From Arthrobacter sp. ok362 (GTDB taxonomy: Bacteria > Actinomycetota > Actinomycetes > Actinomycetales > Micrococcaceae), in NCBI RefSeq assembly GCF_900102785.1, contig NZ_FNGC01000001.1:300822-364821 (forward strand): DNA of 64,000 bases, given 5' to 3'. Shown here piece by piece: positions 50,343-59,228 of this stretch. Positions within the stretch are counted from its first letter, which is position 1. Every line of letters starts with the position of its first letter. The notes below the pieces were generated by a model. The model was not told the DNA's origin, searched no databases, and worked only from the letters and a program-made list of their open reading frames with translations. The translations under genes were made by a program, and so were the position numbers.

Positions 50343-51560
50343 TCAGGCGTCGTGCCGGGGCTGGGACTTGGGGACGCGCATCGTGATCAACGTGCCTTCG
50401 CCTGGCGCCGTCTCAATCACGAGGCCGTTCTCGTCCCCGTACACCTGCCGCAGGCGGGCGTCGACATTGCCCAGCCCCACGTGCTCGCCGTCGCTGTGCC
50501 CGGCAAGTACGGAGCGCAGCTGGTCCGGGTCCATGCCCACTCCGTCGTCCTCGATCGTGACCTCGGCGAATGCGCCGGAGTCGTTCGCCGTGATGGAGAT
50601 GTGGCCCGGTCCCTCCTTGGCCTCGAGCCCGTGCCGGACCGCGTTTTCCACCAGCGGCTGCAGGCTTAGGAAGGGGATCACCGTGCTGAGGACCTCCGGT
50701 GCGATCCGCAGGCTGACCTGAACGCGGTCGCCGAACCGGGCCCGTTCCAGGAGCAGGTAGCGGTCGATGCAGCGCAGCTCCTCGGCCAGGGTGGTGAAGT
50801 CGCCGTGGCGGCGGAAGGAGTAGCGGGTGAAGTCGGCGAACTCCACCACGAGCTCGCGGGCGCGTACCGGATCCGTGTTGATGAAGGAGGCGATCGCGTT
50901 GAGCGAGTTGTAGATGAAGTGCGGGCTGATCTGGGCGCGGAGGGCCCGGACCTCCGCCTCCATCAAGAGGGTGCGGGAGGCGTCGAGCTCGGCCAGTTCC
51001 ACTTGGGTGGCCACCCAGTCGGCCACCTCGCCGGTGGCACGGACCAGTCCGGCGCCGGCGGCCGGCGCGAAGGCGGCGACCACGCCGACCACCCGGGCAC
51101 CGGCTTTGATCGGGGCGATCACGACGGCGCGCTCCACCTCCGGCGTCAGCGTCGGCCCGCCGTCGCCTGCGGCTTGCAACTGTAGTTCGCCCGCCGGAAT
51201 CACGGCGAGATGGGCGCCGTCGAGCACTTTGGCCGCGAGCCTCATCAGGGCCGGCTTGAGTTCCTCGCCGGCGCCGTCCCAGGCGAGCACGCCGGTTGTG
51301 TCGGTGATGGCCAGGGCGTCGCAGCCCAGCAGGCTGCGCAACTGCTTGCTGGCCTTGGCCGCGCCGGCCGGGTTCAGGCCGGTGCGCAGGTACTGGCCGG
51401 CGCGGGAGGCGGCGTGCAGCGTCGTGTAGGTGGCCCGCTCCGCGTCGGTGCCGAGGTCCCGGAAGGAGCGGAGGACCTTGAGTCCCGCGGCGACGACGGC
51501 CGTGATTGCCAAGGCAATCACCGCGGCTGCGGCGGCGGTGAGCAGGGGAGAGTCCGGCAT
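50343..51560 (-). CDS. LytS-type sensor histidine kinase
   Basis: A 405-aa protein. One N-terminal membrane helix (residues ~5-27) precedes a GAF-like domain (~60-180). The HisKA_7TM/His_kinase motif follows with phospho-His214 in RAQISPHFIYNSLNAIASFI. The ATPase domain shows PLVENAVRHG (N box), DDGVGMD (G1) and GLGNVDARLRQVYG (G2). This is the LytS/YehU class that pairs with LytTR regulators. The matching regulator lies at 45802-46521. Divergent from the DUF485-actP pair at 51779, which it most likely controls. Confidence 0.88.
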   Translation of the reverse strand: MPDSPLLTAAAAAVIALAITAVVAAGLKVLRSFRDLGTDAERATYTTLHAASRAGQYLRTGLNPAGAAKASKQLRSLLGCDALAITDTTGVLAWDGAGEELKPALMRLAAKVLDGAHLAVIPAGELQLQAAGDGGPTLTPEVERAVVIAPIKAGARVVGVVAAFAPAAGAGLVRATGEVADWVATQVELAELDASRTLLMEAEVRALRAQISPHFIYNSLNAIASFINTDPVRARELVVEFADFTRYSFRRHGDFTTLAEELRCIDRYLLLERARFGDRVQVSLRIAPEVLSTVIPFLSLQPLVENAVRHGLEAKEGPGHISITANDSGAFAEVTIEDDGVGMDPDQLRSVLAGHSDGEHVGLGNVDARLRQVYGDENGLVIETAPGEGTLITMRVPKSQPRHDA

Positions 51561-51778
51561 GGTGCCAGCCTACCGTCGTGTCCGTCTCGGCTTCTTGGGG
51601 CACCGTTTGGCGCAGCATGGGGACCGCTGGGCGATGCAGGGGGCGCGGGTTCTGGAACGCACCGCAGGCCACGGTACACAGTGATTGCAGTCACATTGGC
51701 TTGAGGGGTTGTATGCGGTGGCCCGCGAGACCACGGCAGCCGGTGTGGGCTCACCAGTCTCAATGAGGAGGAACACCG
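51561..51778. promoter_or_regulatory. Divergent promoter region: kinase / acetate transporter
   Basis: A 218-bp gap between kinase and DUF485-actP starts. It must hold both promoters and probably the LytTR binding sites, usually pairs of 9-bp direct repeats. I do not see an unambiguous pair; AGGAGG at 51764-51769 is the ribosome-binding site of the DUF485 gene. Confidence 0.4.
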
Positions 51779-52159
51779 ATGGGTCACGACGCCCAAGAAA
51801 CGGACGCAGCGGCGGCCGTGGACTTCAAGGAAGTCCAGTCGACGGAGCAGTTCAAGGAACTGCGCAAACGTCACCGCAGCTTTGTCTTCCCGATGTCCAT
51901 TGCCTTCCTGCTCTGGTACTTCGCCTACGTCCTGCTGGCCGACTATGCGGTGGAATTCATGTCCACGAAGGTCTGGGGCAACATCAACATCGGCCTGATC
52001 CTGGGCCTGCTGCAGTTCGTCACCACGTTCGCCATCACCGGCTGGTACGTCAGCTACTCCAACCGCAAGCTGGACCCCATTGCCTCTGAAATCCGCCACG
52101 GAATCGAAGGGCACGAATTCGACAAGCACGGCAACCCGGTAGGCGGAGCAGCAAAATGA
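51779..52159 (+). CDS. DUF485 membrane protein
   Basis: A 126-aa protein: FKELRKRHRSFVFPMSIAFLLWYFAYVLLADYAVEFMSTKVWGNINIGLILGLLQFVTTFAITGWYVSYSNRKLDPIA is the DUF485 (YjcH) signature with two membrane helices. It is encoded ahead of acetate permeases in many bacteria and probably assists or stabilises them. The stop overlaps the ATG of the symporter (ATGA). Confidence 0.92.
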   Translation: MGHDAQETDAAAAVDFKEVQSTEQFKELRKRHRSFVFPMSIAFLLWYFAYVLLADYAVEFMSTKVWGNINIGLILGLLQFVTTFAITGWYVSYSNRKLDPIASEIRHGIEGHEFDKHGNPVGGAAK

Positions 52160-53772
52160 CACTCATGGTCCCCGCGGTCAATGTCGCCGCCCTCAAAGAC
52201 ACCACCCTGCTGAACATGGGCATCTTCGCCCTGTTCGTGGCGGTCACCATGGTGATCGTCTTCCGCGCCAGCCGCAACAACAAGACCGCGGCCGATTACT
52301 ACGCCGCCGGGCGCTCCTTCACGGGTTCGCAGAACGGCACGGCGATCGCGGGCGATTACCTCTCCGCGGCTTCCTTCCTGGGCATCACCGGTGCGATCGC
52401 CATCAACGGCTACGACGGCTTCATGTACTCCATCGGTTTCCTCGTCGCCTGGCTCGTGGCCCTGCTGCTCGTTGCCGAGCTGCTCCGGAACACGGGCAAG
52501 TTCACCATGGCGGATGTCCTGTCCTTCCGGCTCAAGCAGCGCCCCGTGCGCATCGCGGCCGCCATCTCCACCCTGGCCGTCTGCTTCTTCTACCTGCTGG
52601 CGCAGATGGCCGGTGCCGGCAGCCTCATCTCCCTGCTGCTGGGCATCAGCGACTGGGGCGGACAGGCCCTGGTGATCGTCGTCGTCGGCGTCCTGATGAT
52701 CATGTACGTGCTGATCGGCGGCATGAAGGGCACCACCTGGGTCCAGATCATCAAGGCCATGCTGCTGATCGCCGGCGCCGCGGTCATGACCTTCTGGGTC
52801 CTGGCGATCTACGGCTTCAACCTCTCTGACCTGCTCGGCGGTGCGGCGGAAACCGCGAAGAATCCGGCCGTCCTGAACCCGGGCCTGCAGTACGGCAAGT
52901 CCGATACCTCCAAGCTCGACTTCATGTCCCTGGGCCTGGCGCTGGTGCTCGGCACCGCGGCCCTGCCGCACGTGCTGATGCGCTTCTACACCGTGCCTAC
53001 GGCCAAGGAAGCCCGCAAGTCCGTGGTGTGGTCCATCTGGCTGATCGGCATCTTCTACCTGTTCACGCTGGTGCTCGGCTACGGCGCAGCGGCACTAGTC
53101 GGCGCCGACACCATCAAGTCCGCTCCGGGCGGCGTCAACTCGGCCGCGCCGCTGCTCGCGTTCCACCTGGGCGGGCCGTTGTTGCTCGGCTTCATCTCCG
53201 CGGTGGCCTTCGCTACGATCCTCGCCGTGGTGGCAGGCCTGACCATCACCGCCGCGGCGTCCTTCGCGCACGACATCTACGCCAACGTGCTGGCCAAGGG
53301 GAAGGCCGACGCCGGTACCGAGGTCAAGGTTGCCCGCCGCACCGTGGTGGTGATCGGCCTGCTGGCCATCGCCGGCGGCATCTTCGCCAACGGACAAAAT
53401 GTCGCGTTCCTCGTGGCGCTCGCCTTCGCCGTGGCGGCTTCCGCAAACCTTCCGACCATCCTCTACTCGCTGTTCTGGCGCCGGTTCACCACTCAAGGCG
53501 CCCTCTGGAGCATGTATGGCGGATTGTCCGCGGCCATCATCCTGATTGCGCTCTCCCCGGTGGTGTCGGGGGCCAAGACGTCGATGATCCCCGGCGCCAA
53601 CTTCGCTGTCTTCCCGCTGAGCAACCCGGGCATCGTCTCGATCCCGCTCGCGTTCTTCCTTGGCTGGCTCGGCACCGTGCTGGACAAGCGGAAGGAAGAC
53701 GCCACGAAGCAGGCCGAAATGGAGGTCCGTTCCCTGACCGGGGTGGGTGCCGAAAAGGCTACCAACCACTAG
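52156..53772 (+). CDS. actP: Cation-acetate symporter
   Basis: A 538-aa Na+/solute symporter with thirteen helices. DYYAAGRSFTGSQNGTAIAGDYLSAASFLGITGAIAINGYDGFMYSIGFLVAWLVALLLVAELLRNTGKFTMADVLSFRLKQRPVR and LPHVLMRFYTVPTAKEARKSV are standard for ActP. Coupled with DUF485 upstream. Imports acetate and other short monocarboxylates. Second such transporter of the window; divergence from the LytS gene suggests two-component control. Confidence 0.92.
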   Translation: MTLMVPAVNVAALKDTTLLNMGIFALFVAVTMVIVFRASRNNKTAADYYAAGRSFTGSQNGTAIAGDYLSAASFLGITGAIAINGYDGFMYSIGFLVAWLVALLLVAELLRNTGKFTMADVLSFRLKQRPVRIAAAISTLAVCFFYLLAQMAGAGSLISLLLGISDWGGQALVIVVVGVLMIMYVLIGGMKGTTWVQIIKAMLLIAGAAVMTFWVLAIYGFNLSDLLGGAAETAKNPAVLNPGLQYGKSDTSKLDFMSLGLALVLGTAALPHVLMRFYTVPTAKEARKSVVWSIWLIGIFYLFTLVLGYGAAALVGADTIKSAPGGVNSAAPLLAFHLGGPLLLGFISAVAFATILAVVAGLTITAAASFAHDIYANVLAKGKADAGTEVKVARRTVVVIGLLAIAGGIFANGQNVAFLVALAFAVAASANLPTILYSLFWRRFTTQGALWSMYGGLSAAIILIALSPVVSGAKTSMIPGANFAVFPLSNPGIVSIPLAFFLGWLGTVLDKRKEDATKQAEMEVRSLTGVGAEKATNH

Positions 53773-53794
53773 GGCCGGCGCACCAACGAACGGC

Positions 53795-53826
53795 AGGAGC
53801 TCCCGTGCAGCAGCACGGGAGCTCCT
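53795..53826 (+). terminator. Hairpin after actP
   Basis: AGGAGCTCCCGTGC pairs perfectly with GCACGGGAGCTCCT around AGCA. Only a weak T-run (CTGTCTTT) follows. It stands between convergent genes. Confidence 0.75.
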
Positions 53827-53877
53827 CTGTCTTTGGCACGCCTGGTGTGGGCGCCGGCCGAGAGAGAGTCTTCGAAG

Positions 53878-54600
53878 TCAGCGCTGCGGCCGCAAGCGGA
53901 TATTCACCATCTTCAGCTCGTCGCGACCCTCGAAGCGGTAGACCAACTCCACCCGCGTGGTGTCGCACTCGATGTAGCCCGCGACGTCGGCCGAGTTGCT
54001 ACCGTTCCTCGAGCTGACGTTGACGCTGGAATAGTTTGGTTTGCAGCTGCCGTCCAGCCCCAGACCTTGCACACCGACGGCGAACTCCTCCCGCGAAAGC
54101 TTCTCCTTGAGGGCAGGGTCCAGGTAGTTTTCATAGGCGTTGTTGACGTCGCCGGCGATGATGCGCTGGGTGAAATCGTCCGCGAGGCCCCGGGCCTGAT
54201 TGGTGGCTGCGCCCACCACGTTGACCAGGAGGACGGCGCCGGCGGCCACCAGCAGCAGGACACCACCGACGATCCCCAGCACGAGCCATAACGCCTTGCG
54301 GCTCTTCTTCGGCGGCGGCTGGGCCGGGTCCCCGTAGTAAGGCGGGCCGTAGGGCGGGCCGTACGGTGGGCCATACGGGGGGCCGTACGGCGGGCCGCTG
54401 GCGGGCGCGCCGTAGGGCGCCTCATCGTCCGCCGCAGGAGCGTAGGGCGGCGCCGCATAGGCAGGCGGCGCGGGTGGGGCCGCGTAGTAGGGAACCGGCG
54501 GCTCTCCGGCTGTTGGTTGCTCCGGTGTCGGCTCTCCGGCGGCAGGCTCATGCCCGGGCTGCGGCGGTACCGGGCGATGCGGTTCCTCGGGACTGCTCAC
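53878..54600 (-). CDS. Proline-rich membrane protein with extracytoplasmic domain
   Basis: A 240-aa protein. The first ~100 residues are Pro/Tyr/Ala/Gly rich and include YGPP repeats (four in a row). One membrane helix follows (ALWLVLGIVGGVLLLVAAGAVLLVNVV), then a ~110-residue outside domain (ADDFTQRIIAGDVNNAYENYLDPALKEKLSREEFAVGVQGLGLDGSCKPNYSSVNVSS...), which resembles NTF2-like DUF4878 domains. GTG start at 54600. Typical of actinobacterial envelope proteins of unknown role. Confidence 0.7.
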   Translation of the reverse strand: MSSPEEPHRPVPPQPGHEPAAGEPTPEQPTAGEPPVPYYAAPPAPPAYAAPPYAPAADDEAPYGAPASGPPYGPPYGPPYGPPYGPPYYGDPAQPPPKKSRKALWLVLGIVGGVLLLVAAGAVLLVNVVGAATNQARGLADDFTQRIIAGDVNNAYENYLDPALKEKLSREEFAVGVQGLGLDGSCKPNYSSVNVSSRNGSNSADVAGYIECDTTRVELVYRFEGRDELKMVNIRLRPQR

Positions 54601-54796
54601 GGTTCAAGCCTTTCCGGCAGTCCAGACAGCCACTGCCCGTTGTGCAGGGCCGCCTGCGCGGACCCAAGGACTCAAAGGGGACCCAACGGACACAGCCTAG
54701 CGCCGCGGTCGTCCACGGCACAGGGCAGAAGCGCACATCAGAAGCGAAGATCTGCGGCGCAGATCATAAGCGCAGGGCAGGAGGCAGAGGTGCCAA

Positions 54797-55270
54797 TCAG
54801 GCGTCGGCGGATCCGCGTTCCAGCAGGGGCTGAATCCGGAACGGGATCAGCTCACCCATCGCCAGGGCGGTGTCGGTCCGGTCCACGCCGTCGCAGGCCA
54901 GGATCTTGCCGTTGATCCGGAACAGGTCCTCCGCGTCGAGCGCCACCACCCGCAGGAGCAGATCGGCCGAGCCCGTCAGGCCGTAGCCCTCCAGGATTTC
55001 CGGGATCCCGGCGAGCTCGACAGCCAAGGTGCCGAGTTTCTGCTGCTGGACATGCACGGAGATGAAAGCCATCAGCGGGTACCCGAGGGACGCCGGGTTG
55101 ATGCGTCGCTCGAAGGAGAGGAAGACGTGCTTTTTCTCCAGCTGGGCCATCCTGGCCTGCACCGTATTGCGCGAGAGTCCCAGCTTCTGGGCGAGGGCAA
55201 CCACTGTCCGCCGGGGGTCCCGGGCCATGGCCGAAAGCAGGCGGGTGTCAGTGCCATCCAAGGGTTGCAT
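54797..55270 (-). CDS. Lrp/AsnC family regulator (BkdR-like)
   Basis: A 157-aa protein. The N-terminal helix-turn-helix is DTRLLSAMARDPRRTVVALAQKLGLSRNTVQARMAQLEKKHVF. The C-terminal RAM (amino-acid binding) domain includes AGIPEILEGYGLTGSADLLLRVVALDAEDLFR. ATG at 55270 is the start. It is divergent from the branched-chain keto-acid dehydrogenase operon, just as bkdR is in other bacteria, so it probably activates or represses that operon in response to Leu/Ile/Val. Two direct repeats at 55266-55326 are the likely binding sites. Confidence 0.87.
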   Translation of the reverse strand: MQPLDGTDTRLLSAMARDPRRTVVALAQKLGLSRNTVQARMAQLEKKHVFLSFERRINPASLGYPLMAFISVHVQQQKLGTLAVELAGIPEILEGYGLTGSADLLLRVVALDAEDLFRINGKILACDGVDRTDTALAMGELIPFRIQPLLERGSADA

Positions 55271-55326
55271 AATGCGCAAGATTAGCACGGTCCGGGTACG
55301 CCAGACAGTGCATAATGCTCAACATT
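55266..55326. promoter_or_regulatory. Paired direct repeats, Lrp operator candidate
   Basis: TGCATAATGCGCAAGATT (55266-55283) and TGCATAATGCTCAACATT (55309-55326) agree at 16 of 18 positions. They are 43 bp apart, four helical turns. The first covers the Lrp start codon. CATAAT in each may also serve as a -10 box. Confidence 0.6.
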
Positions 55327-55465
55327 TTTACGGGCGGTTGTACCCGATGAGCATTGTGAGTAGGGTCACAATTATCCGGGGCAACGGCGCCCGGGCGGCC
55401 GGCGCGCCGCGGGATTACGAGTCCTGCGAGCTCCGGTCAGACGACGTCAGAAGGTGCGGACAACA

Positions 55466-56644
55466 GTGTTTACCGACGACGCGGGCAAGGGCGGCATTTC
55501 CGCCGGGGGCCCCGGAAACAGTGAAGATTCAACGAGGCGGACTGGCGGCGATCTCGTCCAGCTCATCACTCCGGAGGGTGAGCGCGTCAGCCATCCGGAG
55601 TTTGATTCCTGGCTCCAGGACGTTAGCGATGAGCAGCTTGGCTCGCTCTACGAGGACATGGTGGTCATCCGCCGGATCGATGCCGAAGCCACTGCCCTCC
55701 AGCGGCAGGGCGAACTGGCACTCTGGCCGCCGCTGCTCGGCCAGGAAGCATCCCAGATCGGTTCGGCCCGTGCGCTGCGCGACGACGACTTTGTTTTCCC
55801 GAGCTACCGCGACAACGGCGTGGCCTACTGCCGCGGAGTGAAGGTGGAGGACCTGGTCCGTGCCTGGCGGGGCAACGCCTCCGCCGGCTGGGATCCGTTC
55901 ACCGTCAACGTTGCCACTCAGCAGATCATCATCGGCGCGCAGAGCCTGCACGCCACGGGCTATGCCATGGGCATCCAGAACGACGGCGCCGACTGCGTCG
56001 CCGTGGCCTACTTCGGCGACGGCGCCACGAGCGAGGGTGACGTCAACGAAGCCATGGTCTTCGCCGCGAGCTTCCAGGCGCCGGTGGTCTTCATCTGCCA
56101 GAACAACCACTGGGCCATCTCGGAGCCCGTTCGGCTGCAGTCCCACATCCAGCTTGCGGACCGCGCCTCAGGCTTCGGCATCCCCAGCATGAGGGTCGAC
56201 GGAAACGATGTCCTCGCCGTCATGGCGGCCACCCGCATCGCCCTGGACCGCGCCCGGCACGGCGGCGGACCCACCTTTATCGAGGCCGTGACCTACCGGA
56301 TGGGCCCGCACACGACGGCGGATGACCCCACCCGCTACCGGGACGCCAACGAGCTCGAGGACTGGGCCGCCAAGGACCCGATCTCCCGGATGAAATCGCT
56401 GCTGGACCGCAAGGGACTGCTGACCGCGGACCTTGAAAACGCCGTCGCCGCGAAAGCCGACGCCGTGGCCAAGGAACTCCGGGCCGGCACCATCAACATG
56501 CCCGAGCCGCAGCCGCTGGATATCTTCAAGCACGTTTACAGCACGCCCAACTCCTGGCTGGACCGTCAGCAGGAGCATTACTCCCGTTACCTGGCTTCCT
56601 TCGGCGATCCCGCAGAAGCCGCTTCTGAAGAAGGTGCACGCTGA
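55466..56644 (+). CDS. bkdA: Branched-chain 2-oxoacid dehydrogenase E1 alpha
   Basis: The thiamine-diphosphate subunit that decarboxylates the keto acids of Leu, Ile and Val. About 392 aa. TPP-binding GDGATSEGDVNEAMVFAASFQAPVVFICQNNHWAIS is complete. QGELALWPPLLGQEASQIGSARAL and YRMGPHTTADDPTRYR are E1-alpha hallmarks. GTG at 55466 is preferred for its distance from AGAAGG; GTG at 55454 is the other choice. Coupled to E1 beta (TGATG). Pyruvate dehydrogenase is a possible alternative, but the nearby methylcrotonyl-CoA carboxylase and Lrp regulator favour branched-chain substrates. Confidence 0.87.
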   Translation: MFTDDAGKGGISAGGPGNSEDSTRRTGGDLVQLITPEGERVSHPEFDSWLQDVSDEQLGSLYEDMVVIRRIDAEATALQRQGELALWPPLLGQEASQIGSARALRDDDFVFPSYRDNGVAYCRGVKVEDLVRAWRGNASAGWDPFTVNVATQQIIIGAQSLHATGYAMGIQNDGADCVAVAYFGDGATSEGDVNEAMVFAASFQAPVVFICQNNHWAISEPVRLQSHIQLADRASGFGIPSMRVDGNDVLAVMAATRIALDRARHGGGPTFIEAVTYRMGPHTTADDPTRYRDANELEDWAAKDPISRMKSLLDRKGLLTADLENAVAAKADAVAKELRAGTINMPEPQPLDIFKHVYSTPNSWLDRQQEHYSRYLASFGDPAEAASEEGAR

Positions 56645-57654
56645 TGACGCAGATGACCTTTGCCCGAGCCATCAATTCGGGCCTGCGCAAGTCCCTCGAA
56701 AACGATCCCAAAGTGGTCCTGATGGGGGAGGACATCGGCGCCCTCGGCGGTGTCTTCCGTGTCACCGACGGGCTGCAGAAAGACTTTGGGAAGCACCGCG
56801 TCGTGGACACCCCGCTCGCCGAATCGGGCATCATGGGCACCGCCGTCGGCCTGGCGTACCGCGGCTACCGCCCGGTGGTGGAGATCCAGTTCGACGGCTT
56901 CATCTACCCGGCGTTCGACCAGATCGTCAGCCAGGTCGCCAAGATGCACTACCGCACCCAGGGCGCGGTCAAGATGCCCATCACCATTCGCGTTCCCTTC
57001 GGCGGCGGCATCGGCTCTCCGGAGCATCACTCGGAATCGCCCGAGGCCTACTTCACCCACACCTCGGGGCTGCGCGTGGTCAGCGTGTCCAACCCCCAGG
57101 ACGCCTACACGATGATCCAGCAGGCCATCGCCTCCGATGATCCCGTCCTGTACTTCGAGCCCAAGCGGCGCTACCACGACAAGGGCGAGGTGGACGAGAC
57201 CGTCGACCTGCGCACCGCGCTGTCCATGGAAAAGGCCCGCGTGGTCACCGAGGGCAAGGACGTCACCCTTGTGGCCTACGGCCCGCTGGTCAAAACTGCC
57301 CGCGACGCCGCACTGGCGGCCACGGACGAAGGCGTCTCGGTCGAGGTCATCGACCTCCGCTCACTGGCACCGCTGGACTTCGTCACCCTTGAGGCCTCCG
57401 TCCGCAAGACCGGCCGGCTGGTCATCACCCACGAGGCCGGCCAGTCCGGCGGGCTCGGCGCCGAAGTTGCCGCGAGCATCACCGAACGCTGCTTCTACCA
57501 CCTCGAAGCCGCCCCGGTCCGCGTGACCGGCTTCGACGTTCCGTACCCGTACTCCAAGCTGGAAATGCACCACCTGCCGGGCCTCGACAGGATTCTCGAC
57601 GGCGTCGACCGTGCCCTGGGCCGCCCCAACTCCCTCAGCGGGCTGGAAGGATGA
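56644..57654 (+). CDS. bkdB: Branched-chain 2-oxoacid dehydrogenase E1 beta
   Basis: 336 aa; MTFARAINSGLRKSLENDPKVVLMGEDIGALGGVFRVTDGLQKDFGKHRVVDTPLAESGIMGTAVGLAYRGYRPVVEIQFDGF is the standard E1-beta start, with the TPP-activating Glu in MGEDIG. HHSESPEAYFTHTSGLRVV and the C-terminal transketolase domain follow. It forms an alpha2beta2 tetramer with the previous gene product. Overlaps E1 alpha by one base and E2 by four. Confidence 0.92.
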   Translation: MTQMTFARAINSGLRKSLENDPKVVLMGEDIGALGGVFRVTDGLQKDFGKHRVVDTPLAESGIMGTAVGLAYRGYRPVVEIQFDGFIYPAFDQIVSQVAKMHYRTQGAVKMPITIRVPFGGGIGSPEHHSESPEAYFTHTSGLRVVSVSNPQDAYTMIQQAIASDDPVLYFEPKRRYHDKGEVDETVDLRTALSMEKARVVTEGKDVTLVAYGPLVKTARDAALAATDEGVSVEVIDLRSLAPLDFVTLEASVRKTGRLVITHEAGQSGGLGAEVAASITERCFYHLEAAPVRVTGFDVPYPYSKLEMHHLPGLDRILDGVDRALGRPNSLSGLEG

Positions 57655-59042
57655 ACGCCACAATGATCAAGGAATTCAGGCTGCCGGACCTCGGCGAAGG
57701 ACTGACGGAATCGGAAATCGTCGCCTGGAAGGTCGCGGTAGGGGACACGGTCACCCTCAACCAGATCATCGCCGAGGTCGAGACTGCCAAGGCCGTCGTC
57801 GAGCTGCCCTCGCCGTTCGCCGGCGTGGTCGCGGCCCTGCACGAACAGCCCGGCACCGTTGTCGAGGTCGGCAAGCCGATCGTCTCCTTCGAGATTGAGG
57901 ACGACGGCGCCGGCGGTTCCGCGCCTGACGCGGGCGCCGCCAAGCGTGAGCCGAACCTCGTGGGCTACGGCGCCGTCCTCGAAGCCTCCGGCCGGCCCGC
58001 CCGGCGCGCCCGCAGTTTCGCGGCCCCGGCGGCGGCTTCTCCCGTCGCCCCCGCCGAACCGGTGGCACCGGTCCGCGCCGCTGAGCAAGTTGAATCCAAG
58101 CCTGTCGAAACCACGCCGGCCGCATCCGCGCCGGGGGAGCGTCCGCGGTCCACGCCGCCGGTGCGCAAGCTGGCCAAGGATCTCGGCGTCGACCTTGAGG
58201 CCGTGACCGGCACGGGGGAGCACGGGCTGATCACCCGTGACGATGTCCTGAACTTCGTCGGCGGCGGCGAGCTGCCCGCAGCCGCCCAGGACCTCGCCGG
58301 CGCGCCGGCCCCGGCCGCTGGGCGCGCCCCGGCCGGCGGCGAGCGGGAGACCCGCACGCCAATCAAGGGCGTGCGGAAATTCACGGCCGCCGCCATGGTG
58401 GCCAGTGCCTTCACCGCACCCCACGTCACCGAGTTCCTGACCGTCGACGTCACGCCCACGATGGAGCTGCTGGCACGGCTCAAGGCCGGCCGCGCGTTCG
58501 CCGGCTACAAGCTCACGCCGCTGACGCTCGTCTCCAAGGCGGTGCTGATTGCACTGCGCAACCACCCGACGCTCAACGCCAGGTGGGACGAGGCCAACCA
58601 GGAGATCGTCCAGTTCAACTACGTGAACCTGGGCATCGCGGCCGCGACCCCGCGGGGGCTGACGGTTCCGAACATCAAGGACGCGGACCGGATGTCCCTC
58701 ATGGAACTCTCCTCCGCCCTGACGGAACTGACGGACACGGCACGGGCCGGGAAGACAAGCCCCGAGGCCCTCTCCGGCGGCACGATCTCCATCACGAACA
58801 TCGGCGTCTTCGGCATTGACGCCGGCACGCCCATCCTGAACCCGGGCGAGGCAGCTATCCTGGCCCTCGGCGCGGTCCGGAAGATGCCCTGGGAGTACCA
58901 GGACGAGGTCACCCTGCGCCAGGTCATGACGCTCAGCCTGTCGTTCGACCACCGCCTGGTCGACGGCGAGCAGGGCTCGCGGTTCCTCCAGGACCTCGGG
59001 ACCATGCTGGCCGATCCGGGCATGGTCCTCGCGATGGTCTAA
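57651..59042 (+). CDS. bkdC: Dihydrolipoamide acyltransferase E2 of the branched-chain complex
   Basis: 463 aa. One lipoyl domain (residues ~5-82; lipoyl-Lys47 in VETAKAVVELP), a Pro/Ala linker, a peripheral subunit-binding domain (PPVRKLAKDLGVDLEAVTGTGEHGLITRDDVLNF), a second linker and the CAT-like catalytic domain. The active site is SFDHRLVDGEQGSRFL. It is the core of the complex and takes the acyl group from E1. An inner ATG at 57663 is possible. No E3 gene lies in the window; E3 is usually shared and encoded elsewhere. Confidence 0.92.
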   Translation: MNATMIKEFRLPDLGEGLTESEIVAWKVAVGDTVTLNQIIAEVETAKAVVELPSPFAGVVAALHEQPGTVVEVGKPIVSFEIEDDGAGGSAPDAGAAKREPNLVGYGAVLEASGRPARRARSFAAPAAASPVAPAEPVAPVRAAEQVESKPVETTPAASAPGERPRSTPPVRKLAKDLGVDLEAVTGTGEHGLITRDDVLNFVGGGELPAAAQDLAGAPAPAAGRAPAGGERETRTPIKGVRKFTAAAMVASAFTAPHVTEFLTVDVTPTMELLARLKAGRAFAGYKLTPLTLVSKAVLIALRNHPTLNARWDEANQEIVQFNYVNLGIAAATPRGLTVPNIKDADRMSLMELSSALTELTDTARAGKTSPEALSGGTISITNIGVFGIDAGTPILNPGEAAILALGAVRKMPWEYQDEVTLRQVMTLSLSFDHRLVDGEQGSRFLQDLGTMLADPGMVLAMV

Positions 59043-59075
59043 ATGACGGGGTCCAACTAGCGGCTCATGGCGGCG

Positions 59076-59122
59076 AAGCGGCCGGGTGCCCCACCATTGG
59101 TGTGGGGCGCCCGGCCGCTTCC
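59076..59122 (+). terminator. Hairpin after the bkd operon
   Basis: Arms 59076-59095 and 59103-59122 pair over 20 bp, with one G-U pair and a 7-nt loop. Between the convergent bkd and TetR genes; no T-tract. Confidence 0.7.
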
Positions 59123-59228
59123 GTCCGGGGGCACTTTGCGGGGGATTCCGACGTCGGTGGCCTGATTCGCCGGCGTGCGGGCGCCAACGTCGCCCCGGAC
59201 GGCCCCCTCAGTGCCCCGGACGGACCCT

